A stretch of DNA of 64,000 nt from Amycolatopsis acidiphila (GTDB taxonomy: Bacteria; Actinomycetota; Actinomycetes; Mycobacteriales; Pseudonocardiaceae): assembly GCF_021391495.1 (NCBI RefSeq), contig NZ_CP090063.1:8060001-8124000 (forward strand). Direction: 5' to 3'. This document shows positions 32,990 to 42,120 of this stretch, piece by piece; the stretch's first letter is position 1, and each line of letters begins with the position of its first letter. Both the position numbers and the translations under genes were made by a program. The notes under the pieces are model-generated. The model made no database searches and was not told the DNA's origin. It saw only the letters and a list, made by a program, of their open reading frames with translations.

Positions 32990-34654
32990 TCAGTGCACCC
33001 CGATCGCGCGGAGGTCCTTGTCGTGCTCGTCGGCGTGGTAGTCCGTCCCCTCGGTGTCGTCGGTGCCGTTGAAGATCTTCAGCTGCCGCGCGATCACCGT
33101 GCCGATCACGGCGACGACGAGGTTCGCGACCAGCGCGACGAACCCCGGGTAGATCTGCGTCGTGACGCCGGAGAACGGGTGCCAGCCGAAGATCGACAGG
33201 TTGCCCAGCGGCATCGCCGAACCACCGAAGTGCGCCTTGCCGGTGTTCGGGTTGGGGATGTTGTAGAGCATGATCAGGCCCCAGCCCATGCCGACGACCC
33301 AGCCCGCGATCAGGCCCCAGCGGTGCAGCCAGCGGGTGTAGAGCGAGATCGCCACCGCGGGCAGCGTCTGCAGGATCAGCACGCCACCGATCAGCTGCAG
33401 GTCGATGGAGAACTGCGGGTCGATGAACAGGATGAACGCCACCGCCCCGAACTTCACCACCAGCGAGGCCAGCTTCGCCTGCTTCGCCTCCTGCCTCGGC
33501 GTCGCGTCCCGCCTCAGGTACTCCTTGTAGATGTTGCGGGTCCACAGGTTCGCCGCCGCGATCGACATGATCGCCGCCGGGACGAGCGCGCCGATCCCGA
33601 TCGCCGCGAACGCGATGCCCGCGAACCACGACGGGAACTGCAGGTCGAACAGCACCGGGATGACGGTGTTGGAGTCGGCGTTGCCGGTGGCCGCGTTGGT
33701 GATCGGCTTGACCCCGGCCGCGATCGCCACGTACCCGAGCAGCGCCAGCAGGCCCAGCAGGAACGAGTACGCGGGCAGCGCCATCATGTTCCGCTTGATC
33801 ACCTTGCGCCCGCGCGAGGCGAGCACGCCGGTCACCGAGTGCGGGTAGAGGAACAGCGCGAGCGCCGAGCCGAGCGCCAGCGTGATGTACTGCAGCTGGT
33901 TGGTCCCGGTCAGCAGCACCGACCCGGCGGGCTTGCCGGTCTTGGGGTTCGGCTGCGCCAGCTTCGCGGCGGAGGTGTCGATGATGTGCGACCAGCCGCC
34001 GAGCTTCGCCGGCAGGTAGAACACCGCCACCAGGATCACCACGTAGATCAGCCCGTCCTTGACGAACGCGATCAGCGCCGGCGCGCGCAGCCCGGACTGG
34101 TAGGTGTAGAGCGCCAGGATGATGAAGGCGATCAGCAGCGGCAGGTGCCCGACGATGCCCGAGCCGTTGAGGCCCATCGTGCGCAGCACCGCCTCGAGGC
34201 CGACCAGCTGCAGGGCGATGTACGGCATCGTCGCGACGATCCCGGTGATCGCGATCAGCAGCGCGAGCGTCGGCGAACCGAACCGGCCGCGCACGAAGTC
34301 CGCCGGCGTGACGTAGCCGCGCGAGCGCGAGACCGACCACATGCGCAGCGCCGGCAGGAACACGATCGGGTAGAGGATCACCGTGTACGGCAGCGCGTAG
34401 AAGCCGAGCGCGCCGGCGCCGAAGACCAGCGCGGGCACGGCGACGAAGGTGTACGCGGTGTAGAGGTCACCGCCGACTAGGAACCAGGTGACCCAGGCGC
34501 CGAACTTGCGCCCGCCGAGGCCCCACTCGTCCAGGTGGTCCAGCGAGGCGGCCGACTTCCAGCGCGCCGCCACGAACCCCAGCACCGTCACGAGCAGGAA
34601 CAGCACCACGAAGACGCTCAGCTCGGTCCACTGCAGCCCACTGCCCGGTGTCAT
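32990..34654 (-). CDS. Sodium:solute symporter, MctP-like monocarboxylate permease
   Basis: Secondary transporter of 554 residues with about 13 hydrophobic helices of the SSS fold. Features include the N-terminal WGLGGRKFGAWVTWFLVGGD, SRGYVTPADFVRGRFGS, and the helix GIGALVPAAIMSIAAANLWT followed by RNIYKEYLR, the SSS signature. Pairing with a DUF3311 protein is typical of MctP-type permeases for lactate, pyruvate or acetate. The ATG overlaps the DUF3311 stop as ATGA. Substrate is inferred from this pairing only. pckG lies about 2.7 kb away, compatible with growth on organic acids. Confidence 0.93.
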   Translation of the reverse strand: MTPGSGLQWTELSVFVVLFLLVTVLGFVAARWKSAASLDHLDEWGLGGRKFGAWVTWFLVGGDLYTAYTFVAVPALVFGAGALGFYALPYTVILYPIVFLPALRMWSVSRSRGYVTPADFVRGRFGSPTLALLIAITGIVATMPYIALQLVGLEAVLRTMGLNGSGIVGHLPLLIAFIILALYTYQSGLRAPALIAFVKDGLIYVVILVAVFYLPAKLGGWSHIIDTSAAKLAQPNPKTGKPAGSVLLTGTNQLQYITLALGSALALFLYPHSVTGVLASRGRKVIKRNMMALPAYSFLLGLLALLGYVAIAAGVKPITNAATGNADSNTVIPVLFDLQFPSWFAGIAFAAIGIGALVPAAIMSIAAANLWTRNIYKEYLRRDATPRQEAKQAKLASLVVKFGAVAFILFIDPQFSIDLQLIGGVLILQTLPAVAISLYTRWLHRWGLIAGWVVGMGWGLIMLYNIPNPNTGKAHFGGSAMPLGNLSIFGWHPFSGVTTQIYPGFVALVANLVVAVIGTVIARQLKIFNGTDDTEGTDYHADEHDKDLRAIGVH

Positions 34655-34929
34655 CGCTCGTTCCCCTCGTCCAGCTCCTCCATGGCCAGCCGGTCCGGCT
34701 TGCCCTTCACCACGGGCGCGTCCTTGGTCATGACGTAGACCAGGGCGACCGAGGCGACCCCGACGAACACGAAGACGAACTGGAACCAGTAGAAGAACGG
34801 CAACCCGAGGAACCTCGGCTTGTCGAAGTTGAACCACGGCGTGACCAACATCAACAACGGGATCAACAGGACAAGGTTCCACGGGCTGAACTGCAACCCG
34901 GTCACCTTGCCGGGCGCTTTGCCAGACAT
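34651..34929 (-). CDS. DUF3311-family small membrane protein, symporter partner
   Basis: Membrane protein of 92 residues with two helices (NLVLLIPLLMLVTPWF and FFYWFQFVFVFVGVASVALV) and the sequence FNFDKPRFLGLPFFYWFQF between them, typical of DUF3311. Such proteins nearly always precede a sodium:solute symporter gene and are thought to be accessory subunits. The stop overlaps the symporter ATG (ATGA). It is the first gene of the operon, with the promoter presumably in 34930-35110. Confidence 0.93.
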   Translation of the reverse strand: MSGKAPGKVTGLQFSPWNLVLLIPLLMLVTPWFNFDKPRFLGLPFFYWFQFVFVFVGVASVALVYVMTKDAPVVKGKPDRLAMEELDEGNER

Positions 34930-35110
34930 GGGACCTCGCTAGGACGATCGGACGGCCGTCAGAACCTTAAGTCCTCCGGCGGGTCCCGTCACGCATGTCC
35001 GGTGTATCGATTCGATCGGCGAATGCCCGACCAAGGCAGGTTGCCGGGATCTCCCCCGACCGATATCAATGTGCGACCGATCGGTGCCGTCAAGTGACGA
35101 AGGGGAGAGT

Positions 35111-36715
35111 ATGAGGTCGTTACGCTACGCGGTGGTGATCCCGGCATTGGCCGGCACCCTGCTGGCGGGAAGCACCGTGGCCTTCGCGGCCCCGGCCGGG
35201 CCAGAGCCGTTGAACTCCACCGGCATTCCCGGCAGGTACGCGAGCCAGACGCTCGGCTGGCACACCTGCACCTCCGACGAGTTGTCGGGCCAGACCCCGC
35301 CCGCCGGCGCCGAGGGCATCGAGTGCGCCACGTACCGGACCCCGCGCGACTGGTACCACCCGGGCGACAACGTCGACCTGACCATCGCGGTCAGCAGGCT
35401 CAAGGCGACGGGCGACGCGACCGCCAGCGTGCTGGTCAACCCCGGCGGCCCCGGCGGCCCGGGACTGATCTTCCCGGCGCGGCTGCGCAACCAGGCGAAG
35501 CTGCGCGCGCACCAGGAGATCGTCGGCTTCGACGTGCGCGGCACCGGCAAGAGCACGAACATCACCTGCGGCGGCGCGATCGACACGGGGAAGACGCTCG
35601 ACCCGCGCGACCGCAGCAAACCGAACCTCAACCTGATCCTGGACGCGACGAAGTACGCCGCCGACTCGTGCCAGGTGAAGTCGGGCGACCTCGGGCCGCT
35701 CATCAACACCGACCAGACCGTGCACGACCTGGACCTGCTCCGGGTGCTGCTGGGCAGGCAGAAGGTCAACTGGGTCGGCTACTCGGCGGGCACCTGGCTG
35801 GGCGCGCACTACGCGCAGGAGTTCCCGGACCGGGCCGAGCACTTCGTGCTGGACTCGAACACCGAGTTCACCACCACCTGGCAGAAGTCGTTCGACTGGC
35901 AGCCGCTGGGCTTCGAGCGCCGCTGGCGCGAGGACTTCCTGCCGTGGCTGGCGAAGTACGACAGCCTGTACCACTTCGGCACCACCGGCGACACCGCACG
36001 GCAGACCTACGAACAGGTACGGGCGGCGCTGGCGAAGCAGCCGGTCGACGTGGACGGCACGCCGCTGTCGGCGAACGAGTTCGACGCGTTCATCTCGTCG
36101 GAGCTCTACAGCAAGCGCTCGTTCCCGGACCTGGCCGACTACCTGGTCAACGTCCGCACGCTGACGCAGGGCGCACCGGCGGACCAGCAGGTCACCGCGA
36201 AGCAGAAGGTCAAGGCTTCGGGCGCCGACGAGAAGGCGCTCGGCCCACAGCCGCTGGTCGTGCCCGACGACTACGACGACGCGTACGACGCGAGCTTCTG
36301 GTCGATCCCCTGCAACGAGGGGCCGTGGTTCGGCAACCGGCAGAGCGCGGTCCAGCAGTCGGCGCAGCTGGGCCCGAAGTACCCGCTGCTGGGCTGGGGC
36401 TGGCTCATCCAGCCGTGCATCTTCTGGAAGAACCGGCCGGTCCAGCTGCCCCTGCTCGACGGCCGTGGCGTCCCGCCAGTGCTGATGGTCCAGTCCACCC
36501 ACGACCCGGCGACGCCGATCGAGGGAGCACAGCGTGCCCACCAGGCGTTCAAGGGCTCGCGGATGATCACCGTGACCGGTGAGGGCGACCACGGGATCTA
36601 CGCCGGCGGGAACGCGGCCGTGGACAAGGTTGTGGAGGACTACCTCGTGGACGGCATCGTGCCGAAGGATCAGAGCCTGCCGGGGATGCCGCTCCCGGTG
36701 CCACCGGGCGCCTGA
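35111..36715 (+). CDS. Secreted alpha/beta-hydrolase (TAP/SlpD-like peptidase)
   Basis: Exported serine hydrolase of 534 residues, close to Streptomyces tripeptidyl aminopeptidases. Signal peptide about 1-26 (VVIPALAGTLLAGSTVAFA). Catalytic features are the oxyanion loop NPGGPGGPG at about 110, nucleophile Ser225 in VGYSAGTWLG, Asp in STHDPATP and His in GEGDHGIYAGG; these last two lie in the C-terminal TAP-like domain. Even cysteines suggest disulfides. AGGGGAG lies 4 nt before the ATG. It is monocistronic, with a hairpin at 36727-36762. Substrate is inferred to be peptides with free N-termini. Confidence 0.93.
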   Translation: MRSLRYAVVIPALAGTLLAGSTVAFAAPAGPEPLNSTGIPGRYASQTLGWHTCTSDELSGQTPPAGAEGIECATYRTPRDWYHPGDNVDLTIAVSRLKATGDATASVLVNPGGPGGPGLIFPARLRNQAKLRAHQEIVGFDVRGTGKSTNITCGGAIDTGKTLDPRDRSKPNLNLILDATKYAADSCQVKSGDLGPLINTDQTVHDLDLLRVLLGRQKVNWVGYSAGTWLGAHYAQEFPDRAEHFVLDSNTEFTTTWQKSFDWQPLGFERRWREDFLPWLAKYDSLYHFGTTGDTARQTYEQVRAALAKQPVDVDGTPLSANEFDAFISSELYSKRSFPDLADYLVNVRTLTQGAPADQQVTAKQKVKASGADEKALGPQPLVVPDDYDDAYDASFWSIPCNEGPWFGNRQSAVQQSAQLGPKYPLLGWGWLIQPCIFWKNRPVQLPLLDGRGVPPVLMVQSTHDPATPIEGAQRAHQAFKGSRMITVTGEGDHGIYAGGNAAVDKVVEDYLVDGIVPKDQSLPGMPLPVPPGA

Positions 36716-36846
36716 TCACCCTCTCCCAGGACCCCGTCGGGCTTCGGCTCGGCGGGGTCCTGCGCGTTGCGGAACCGACCGCACAGCACGGCCGCCACCA
36801 GGTAACCGAACGCGAGGAGGAGCATCGCGCTCGCGGCGATCGCCAT
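36670..36846 (-). CDS. Possible small membrane protein (58 residues)
   Basis: One hydrophobic N-terminal helix (AIAASAMLLLAFGYLVAAVL) is followed by a short hydrophilic tail rich in Asp/Pro/Gly. ATG 36846 has AAAGGGGG about 8 nt upstream. Its 3' end overlaps the hydrolase gene by 46 nt, and the terminator-like hairpin 36727-36762 lies inside it, which weakens the case. No family recognised. Confidence 0.4.
   Translation of the reverse strand: MAIAASAMLLLAFGYLVAAVLCGRFRNAQDPAEPKPDGVLGEGDQAPGGTGSGIPGRL
36727..36762 (+). terminator. Hairpin after the secreted hydrolase gene
   Basis: CAGGACCCCG / CGGGGTCCTG form a perfect 10-bp stem with a 16-nt loop, 11 nt after the stop. Confidence 0.6.
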
Positions 36847-36902
36847 GACCGCCACCCCCTTTCCCGCCCTGTGCAAGGTGAGACGCGTCGATCAAGGAAA
36901 AC

Positions 36903-36948
36903 GTTGCCCACAGGCTGTGCACAGACTTGTCCACAGCCTGTGGGCAAC
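36903..36948. repeat. Long perfect hairpin with three DnaA-box-like motifs
   Basis: A perfect 17-bp inverted repeat (GTTGCCCACAGGCTGTG at 36903-36919, its complement at 36932-36948) with a 12-nt loop. It contains TTGTCCACA at 36927-36935, identical to the high-GC DnaA-box consensus, and TTGCCCACA in both arms. It ends 9 nt before the -10 hexamer of the XRE gene. It could be the regulator's operator, a DnaA-titration site, or both. Confidence 0.7.
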
Positions 36949-36969
36949 TGAGGTGGATAGACTGGGCGC

Positions 36970-37215
36970 ATGGTGCGAGTGCCGCTGACCGAAGCCGAAC
37001 GTGCACGCGGCGAGCGGCTCGGCGCCGTCCTCCGGGAGGCGCGGGGCGCCCGGAGCATGGTCGAGGTGGCGGCCGAGGCCGGGATTTCGGTGGAAACGCT
37101 CCGCAAGATCGAGACCGGCCGCATCCCGACGCCCGCCTTCTTCACGGTCGTCGCGGTGGCCGACGCCGTGGGCCTGCCCCTGGAAGCCCTGCGCGGCGCG
37201 GTGCCGACGGGTTAG
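36970..37215 (+). CDS. XRE-family helix-turn-helix regulator
   Basis: Compact DNA-binding protein of 81 residues, essentially one Cro/C1-type domain: LGAVLREARGARSMVEVAAE, AGISVETLRKIETGRIPTPA and FFTVVAVADAVGLPLEAL. No ligand domain is attached. ATG 36970 is exactly 6 nt after TAGACT (36958-36963), so the message is probably leaderless. The 46-nt hairpin at 36903-36948 covers the -35 region and is a natural candidate for its operator. It stands alone, between a hydrolase and pckG. Confidence 0.88.
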   Translation: MVRVPLTEAERARGERLGAVLREARGARSMVEVAAEAGISVETLRKIETGRIPTPAFFTVVAVADAVGLPLEALRGAVPTG

Positions 37216-37296
37216 CCGAGCAACTCGATGACCGGCGCGAAGGCGTCCAGGTCACGCTGACCCGGCTCGGCCCGAGCTTGTCCCGGTTCTCCCGCA

Positions 37297-37340
37297 CGCG
37301 AAAACAGCCGGCCTTCCGAAGAAAGCCGGCTGTTTTCGCG
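37297..37340 (-). terminator. Terminator of pckG
   Basis: CGCGAAAACAGCCGGC / GCCGGCTGTTTTCGCG form a perfect 16-bp stem with a 12-nt loop, ending 7 nt from the pckG stop. The AAAA/TTTT pair in the stem gives a T-run on the minus-strand transcript. Confidence 0.85.
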
Positions 37341-37347
37341 GAACGAA

Positions 37348-39171
37348 TCAGGCGAGGCGCTGCTTCAACTGCTCCAGCTCGTCATGCAGGTTCGACGGGA
37401 CCTTGTCCCCGATCTTCTCGAACCACTCCTCGATGAGCGGGATCTCCTGACGCCACTCCTCGGGCTTGACGTCCAGCGCGGCCTGGATGTCGGCCAGCGG
37501 CTCCTTCAGGCCCTCGGTGTCGAGGTCCTCGGCGCGCGGCACGAAGCCGATCGGCGTCTCGGCGGCACCCGCAGTGCCCTCGATTCGCTCGACGACCCAC
37601 TTGAGCACGCGCGAGTTCTCGCCGAATCCCGGCCACAGGAAGCGCTTGTCGTCACCGCGACGGAACCAGTTGACGTAGAAGATCTTCGGCAGCTTGGTGC
37701 CGTCGGCCGACTTGCCAAGCTCGATCCAGTGCTTGAAGTAGTCCGCGGCGTGGTAGCCGAGGAACGGCAGCATCGCCATCGGGTCGCGCCGGACCTCGCC
37801 GACCTTGCCCGCGGCGGCCGCGGTCTTCTCCGAGGACATCGTGGCGCCCATGAACACGCCGTGCTGCCAGTCGCGGGCCTCGTTCACCAGCGGCACCGTG
37901 GTGGCGCGGCGGCCGCCGAACAGGATCGCCGAGATCGGCACGCCCTTCGGGTCGTCCCACTCGGGCGCGAGGATCGGGCACTGCGACATCGGCGTGCAGT
38001 AGCGCGAGTTCGGGTGCGCGGCAGGCTCTGTCGACTCCGGCGTCCAGTCCTGCTTCTTCCACGAGGTCAGGTGCTCGGGCTTGCCCTCCATGCCCTCCCA
38101 CCAGATGTCGCCGTCGTCGGTCAGGGCCACGTTGGTGAAGACCGTGTTGCCCTTCTCGATGGTGCGCATGGCGTTCGGGTTGGTGTGCCAGTCGGTGCCC
38201 GGCGCGACGCCGAAGAAGCCGAACTCGGGGTTGACCGCGTACAGCCGGCCGTCCTCGCCGAAGCGCATCCACGCGATGTCGTCACCGAGGGTCTCGGCGC
38301 GCCAGCCCGGGATGGTCGGCTGCAGCATCGCGAGGTTGGTCTTGCCGCAGGCGCTGGGGAACGCGGCCGCGATGTAGTACGCCTTGTTCTCCGGCGAGAT
38401 CAACTTGAGGATCAGCATGTGCTCGGCGAGCCAGCCCTCGTCGCGGGCGATCACCGAACCGATGCGCAGCGAGTAACACTTCTTGCCCAGCAGCGAGTTA
38501 CCGCCGTAGCCCGAGCCGTAGCTCCAGATCGTCCGGGTCTCCGGGAAGTGCGTGATGTACTTCGTGTCGTTGCACGGCCAGGACACGTCCTTCTCGCCCG
38601 GCTCCAGCGGCTTGCCGACCGAGTGCAACGCCGGCACGAACGAACGCTCGGTGCCGTCCTCGGCGACGAACTTGTCCAGCGCCGCCTTGCCCATCCGGGT
38701 CATCACGCGCATCGAAGCCACGACGTAGGCGAAGTCGGTGACCTCGATGCCCAGCTTCGGGTCGTCGGCGCCGAGCGGGCCCATGCAGAACGGGATCACG
38801 TACATCGTGCGACCCCGCATGCAGCCCCGGTAGAGCTCGGTCATGGTCGCCTTCATCTCGTCCGGGTGGACCCAGTTGTTGGTCGGCCCGGCGTCCTCCT
38901 CCCGCTCGGAGCAGATGAAGGTGCGCTCCTCGACGCGCGCCACGTCACTGGGGTCCGAGGCGGCCCAGAACGAGTTCGGCTTCTCCTTCAGTGGAACGAA
39001 GGTGCCCGCCTCGACGAGTTCGGAATTGATCCGCGCGGCCTCTTCCTCGGAGCCGTCACACCACACCACTCGGTCGGGAGTGGTGAGCTCGGCAACCTCT
39101 CGCACCCACGCAAGCACTCCGCTGTGCGAGGTCGGCGCCTTGTCCAGTCCCGGGATGGCTACTGCAGTCAT
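37348..39171 (-). CDS. pckG: Phosphoenolpyruvate carboxykinase (GTP)
   Basis: Converts oxaloacetate and GTP to PEP, CO2 and GDP, the entry to gluconeogenesis from organic acids. The 607 residues fit the GTP-type enzyme. Motifs visible are the P-loop [24 protein letters not shown] (metal-binding region), the substrate loop [20 protein letters not shown], and [18 protein letters not shown] 39171 is preceded by AGGAGAAGGA; the longer upstream frame lacks family similarity. It is monocistronic with its own terminator. The monocarboxylate symporter nearby could supply substrates. Confidence 0.98.
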   Translation of the reverse strand: MTAVAIPGLDKAPTSHSGVLAWVREVAELTTPDRVVWCDGSEEEAARINSELVEAGTFVPLKEKPNSFWAASDPSDVARVEERTFICSEREEDAGPTNNWVHPDEMKATMTELYRGCMRGRTMYVIPFCMGPLGADDPKLGIEVTDFAYVVASMRVMTRMGKAALDKFVAEDGTERSFVPALHSVGKPLEPGEKDVSWPCNDTKYITHFPETRTIWSYGSGYGGNSLLGKKCYSLRIGSVIARDEGWLAEHMLILKLISPENKAYYIAAAFPSACGKTNLAMLQPTIPGWRAETLGDDIAWMRFGEDGRLYAVNPEFGFFGVAPGTDWHTNPNAMRTIEKGNTVFTNVALTDDGDIWWEGMEGKPEHLTSWKKQDWTPESTEPAAHPNSRYCTPMSQCPILAPEWDDPKGVPISAILFGGRRATTVPLVNEARDWQHGVFMGATMSSEKTAAAAGKVGEVRRDPMAMLPFLGYHAADYFKHWIELGKSADGTKLPKIFYVNWFRRGDDKRFLWPGFGENSRVLKWVVERIEGTAGAAETPIGFVPRAEDLDTEGLKEPLADIQAALDVKPEEWRQEIPLIEEWFEKIGDKVPSNLHDELEQLKQRLA

Positions 39172-39511
39172 TCCTTCTCCTGACTTCGACGGGAGGAGCC
39201 CGCGACCGGACGCTGGATGTCCTGACGCGGGCTCCATCGCCGGCGACCGAATGGCTTCGCGCACCGGTTGGCGACCGGTGTGCTGGAAATTGGGATTCCT
39301 TGAGAGTAGCCAAGCCCAGGCCCCATAACCGACCCCTGAGCTGTCGGTTCTCTCACAAGAACGATCAGGGAATCGATTCAGATATCGCTGAACCGGCCTA
39401 GCCGAAAAAGTTTTCCGGTGCGGTCGTGATCTCCCTGATACCTGCGTTGGTCCGGATGAACGACAACGGGCCGGCTTCCTGCGCGGAAGACCGGCCCGTT
39501 GCGAGGAAAAT
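39172..39511. other. 340-nt intergenic region upstream of pckG
   Basis: No open frame here looks coding. It holds the pckG leader and promoter (AT-richer part about 39340-39420) and, at its far end, the terminator of the next minus-strand gene. I saw no riboswitch-like or palindromic element I could support. Confidence 0.5.
39464..39501 (-). terminator. Terminator of the DxDxDG-repeat protein gene
   Basis: CAACGGGCCGG / CCGGCCCGTTG, an 11-bp perfect stem, with TTCC/GGAA extending inside. It ends 11 nt from the stop of the minus-strand gene at 39512. Confidence 0.8.
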
Positions 39512-40195
39512 TCAGTTCTGGGAGATCCACTGTCCGGTCACGGAGTCGATCTTCGCGACCCCTTCGACGACGGTGTCGTGGCCGACGCCGCCCCACAGTT
39601 GGTCGCTGTCGGCGCTGGCCCCGTTGCCCGCCGTCTCGGTCCACTCGCCGGGACCGGTGTGCTCGTAGGTGTGTGACTCCCCGTCCGGCGTGATGATCGT
39701 CTGCACGTCCGCGGTGCCGTCGCCGTCGGTGTCGGTGAACAGCCGGGTGTTGCCGTCGGCGTCGGTCACGATCGCCGTGTCCGCGGTGCCGTCGTTGTCG
39801 CTGTCGACAGTCGCGTGCCCGAGGTCGACCGTGCCGTCGGACATGTCCGCGGTGATGTCGCCCTGGTGCCCCGCCTGGCTGTCGCCACCGGGCGAGCCGG
39901 GGCCGTCGGTGTCGGCGACCCAGTCCCCGGTGGTGGCGTCGAGCCGGGCCATGTCCACGACGTTGCCCTCGGTGTCGGTGTGCATGTACTCGTCGGCGCG
40001 GCCGTCCCCGTCGCTGTCCACGTACGCGGTCATCGTGCCGTCGGAGTTGTCCAGGCGGACCGCGTCGTCATGGCCGTCGTGGTCGATGTCGAAGTTCTCG
40101 TCAGCGGTGTAGGTCTGGCCCTCGACGGAGATCTCCAGCTCGCCGTCGTGCCCGGTGCCCGTCGTGTCCGCGCCACCAGTCTCGTCGATCCACAC
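39512..40195 (-). CDS. Acidic DxDxDG calcium-binding-like repeat protein
   Basis: Protein of 227 residues, very acidic. Four loops match the DxDxDGxxD calcium pattern: [29 protein letters not shown] and DTDGDGTAD. Each is followed by a beta-like strand, as in thrombospondin-3 or FG-GAP-like repeats. There is no signal peptide, so it is cytoplasmic or exported by another route. GTG 40195 is chosen because GGGGAG lies about 10 nt upstream and earlier residues look non-coding. It has its own terminator and lies just downstream of the dynamin-GrpE-dynamin operon; a hairpin at 40253-40281 separates them. Function unknown. Confidence 0.75.
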   Translation of the reverse strand: MWIDETGGADTTGTGHDGELEISVEGQTYTADENFDIDHDGHDDAVRLDNSDGTMTAYVDSDGDGRADEYMHTDTEGNVVDMARLDATTGDWVADTDGPGSPGGDSQAGHQGDITADMSDGTVDLGHATVDSDNDGTADTAIVTDADGNTRLFTDTDGDGTADVQTIITPDGESHTYEHTGPGEWTETAGNGASADSDQLWGGVGHDTVVEGVAKIDSVTGQWISQN

Positions 40196-40252
40196 GGCCC
40201 GCTTCTCCCCACTTCGAAGTAAGTGATCTCCGAACTTGGACTCACCGTATGC

Positions 40253-40281
40253 CGGTTCGGTTCCCGGACACAACCGAACCG
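40253..40281 (-). terminator. Terminator of the dynamin operon
   Basis: CGGTTCGGTT / AACCGAACCG, a perfect 10-bp stem with a 9-nt loop, 13 nt from the stop of the last dynamin gene. It ends with T-rich pairs on the minus strand. Confidence 0.7.
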
Positions 40282-40293
40282 TTCCGACGGTGC

Positions 40294-42120
40294 TCAGTGC
40301 TGGTCACGAAGCGTCCGAATCCTGGACAGGAAGCTCTCCGCGCGGTCCCGGCCGTCGCCGACCTCCCGCACCCGGCGGTTCAGCTCGGCGAGCTTGCGCG
40401 CGCGTTCCTGGGTGTCCATCTTGATCGCCTTGTCGACTTCCTTCAGCTCGGCCTCGATCGTCTCGATCCGCCTGGCCAGCGCGTCGTCCAGGGCCAGCGA
40501 GAGCTGCTGCTCTGCCTCGATGAGCTGCTCGGCGACCAGCTGGTCCAGCGTCGAACGGGCGTCGGCGATCGACTCGACGAGCCACTGCTTCATGTGCTGC
40601 TTGTCCGCCGCGTGCTTGCGCGTGCGGGCCATCCACCAGCCTGCGCCGAGCCCGATCACGATCGTCGCGGGCAGCACGACCGGGTTGAGCAGGGCGACCC
40701 CGGCCAGCGGCAGCGCGGCGATCTTTCCCGCGCCGACCCCGCCCGAGACACCCATGAACACCAGCAGCTTGTCCTCGGGCGTCGGCGGCCGCTTGTCCGG
40801 CGGCCGCAGCACGACCTGCGGGCCGCCGGCACGCAGGAACTGGGCGCGGATGACGTCGAGCTCCTCGGTGGAGAACAGGTCCGACAGCGCGATGTCGGTG
40901 ACCCGGTTGAGGCGGTGCGCCATGGTCCCGGACACCCGCTGCGAGATCATCTGCAACGCCGCGTCCACCTGCTGCGGCAGCTCGTGCAGCTGGTCGCGCT
41001 TGGCCGCCTCGATCTGCTGGCGGAACCAGGACTGGGCGTCGCGCATCTGCCGGCTCGACTCGTGCCCGAGATCGACCCTGGCGCGCTGGATCTCGCCGCG
41101 CAGCTTGAGCTGCCAGCCGCGGGTGGAGGAGCGGCGCTCGACCGCGAGCTGGTCCCGGCGGCCGCGCAGCACCTCGGCCTCGGCCTCGCCGGAGGACAAC
41201 GCGCGCTGCTCCGCCTTCAGCTTCGCGTGCTGCTCGCCCAGTGCCGTGGCGAGCGCGCGCATGGTGTTGGCCTCGCCGAGCATCGCCGACCGGCCGACCA
41301 GCTGCTCCTGCATCGCCGCCTGTAGCGCGATCACCCCGGACTGCTCGCGCAGCATCGTGGCCGCCTGCTCGCTCGGCGCGCGCGCCGCCAGCTCGAACAT
41401 GCGGGGCGAAACGGGATGGAACACGATGTCGGCGAAGCGCGGCGCGTGCTCGTCGAGCAGCCGGCGGTCCGCGTCGAGGACCTCGCGCCAGCCGCGGAAC
41501 TGGTCCGTTTTGGACAGTGTGAAGAGCACCGTCTCGACCCGGTCGCCGACCTTGCGCAGGAAGTCCAGCTCCCCGGCGGTGAACGGGGCCGAGGCGTCGA
41601 CCACGAACACCAGCGCGGTCGCGTTCGCGGCGGCCTCCATCGCCAGCTCACCGTGCATCGAGTTCAGCCCGCCCACACCTGGTGTGTCCACTATGGACAC
41701 CCGCTCGAGGATCGGCACCGGCCCGGCCACCTCGACGTAACGCGGCGGCAGCTGGCCTTCGGGCAGCTCGTGCGCGGCCGACACCCAGCGGACGAGCTCC
41801 GTGAGCGGGATCCCGACGGGCGCGAGCTGCCCCGGATAGCAGGCCTGCGCCGTCCACTCGGGCGCGTGCTCGAACACCAGATACGTCGCGGTGGCCACGT
41901 CCGCGTCCACCGGGGACAGTCCCGGCGTCGCGAGCAGCGCGTTCACCAGCGAGCTCTTGCCGCGGTTGGTCTCGCCGACCACCACGACGGACGGCTTGCG
42001 CGGCCGCGCGCGGCGGATGTCCTCGACCCACTTCGCCGCCTGCGGGTCGTTTTCGCGCAACAGCGTCAGCAGGGCGTCCCGGGCCTGCTTGACCTGGTTG
42101 GGCAGCGTGGCGGCTGTCAT
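40294..42120 (-). CDS. Dynamin-family GTPase (second of pair)
   Basis: Large GTPase of 608 residues likely acting on membranes. G1 is GETNRGKSS at about 49-57, G3 is VSIVDTPGVGGL, and G4 is weak (TLSKTD). Long helical stretches follow (LREQSGVIALQAAMQEQL to about 450). A hydrophobic hairpin IAALPLAGVALLNPVVLPAT followed by IVIGLGAGWWMA at about 480-515 resembles the membrane paddle of bacterial dynamins. Coiled coil fills the end. The ATG overlaps the GrpE-like stop (ATGA). Bacterial dynamins work in pairs (DynA/DynB, IniA/IniC); this gene and the one two upstream form such a pair. Confidence 0.9.
   Translation of the reverse strand: MTAATLPNQVKQARDALLTLLRENDPQAAKWVEDIRRARPRKPSVVVVGETNRGKSSLVNALLATPGLSPVDADVATATYLVFEHAPEWTAQACYPGQLAPVGIPLTELVRWVSAAHELPEGQLPPRYVEVAGPVPILERVSIVDTPGVGGLNSMHGELAMEAAANATALVFVVDASAPFTAGELDFLRKVGDRVETVLFTLSKTDQFRGWREVLDADRRLLDEHAPRFADIVFHPVSPRMFELAARAPSEQAATMLREQSGVIALQAAMQEQLVGRSAMLGEANTMRALATALGEQHAKLKAEQRALSSGEAEAEVLRGRRDQLAVERRSSTRGWQLKLRGEIQRARVDLGHESSRQMRDAQSWFRQQIEAAKRDQLHELPQQVDAALQMISQRVSGTMAHRLNRVTDIALSDLFSTEELDVIRAQFLRAGGPQVVLRPPDKRPPTPEDKLLVFMGVSGGVGAGKIAALPLAGVALLNPVVLPATIVIGLGAGWWMARTRKHAADKQHMKQWLVESIADARSTLDQLVAEQLIEAEQQLSLALDDALARRIETIEAELKEVDKAIKMDTQERARKLAELNRRVREVGDGRDRAESFLSRIRTLRDQH

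Noticed and set aside
36903..36948. Chromosomal origin (oriC)
   Set aside because: Only three DnaA-like sites and no dnaA, dnaN, rpmH or parAB genes nearby.
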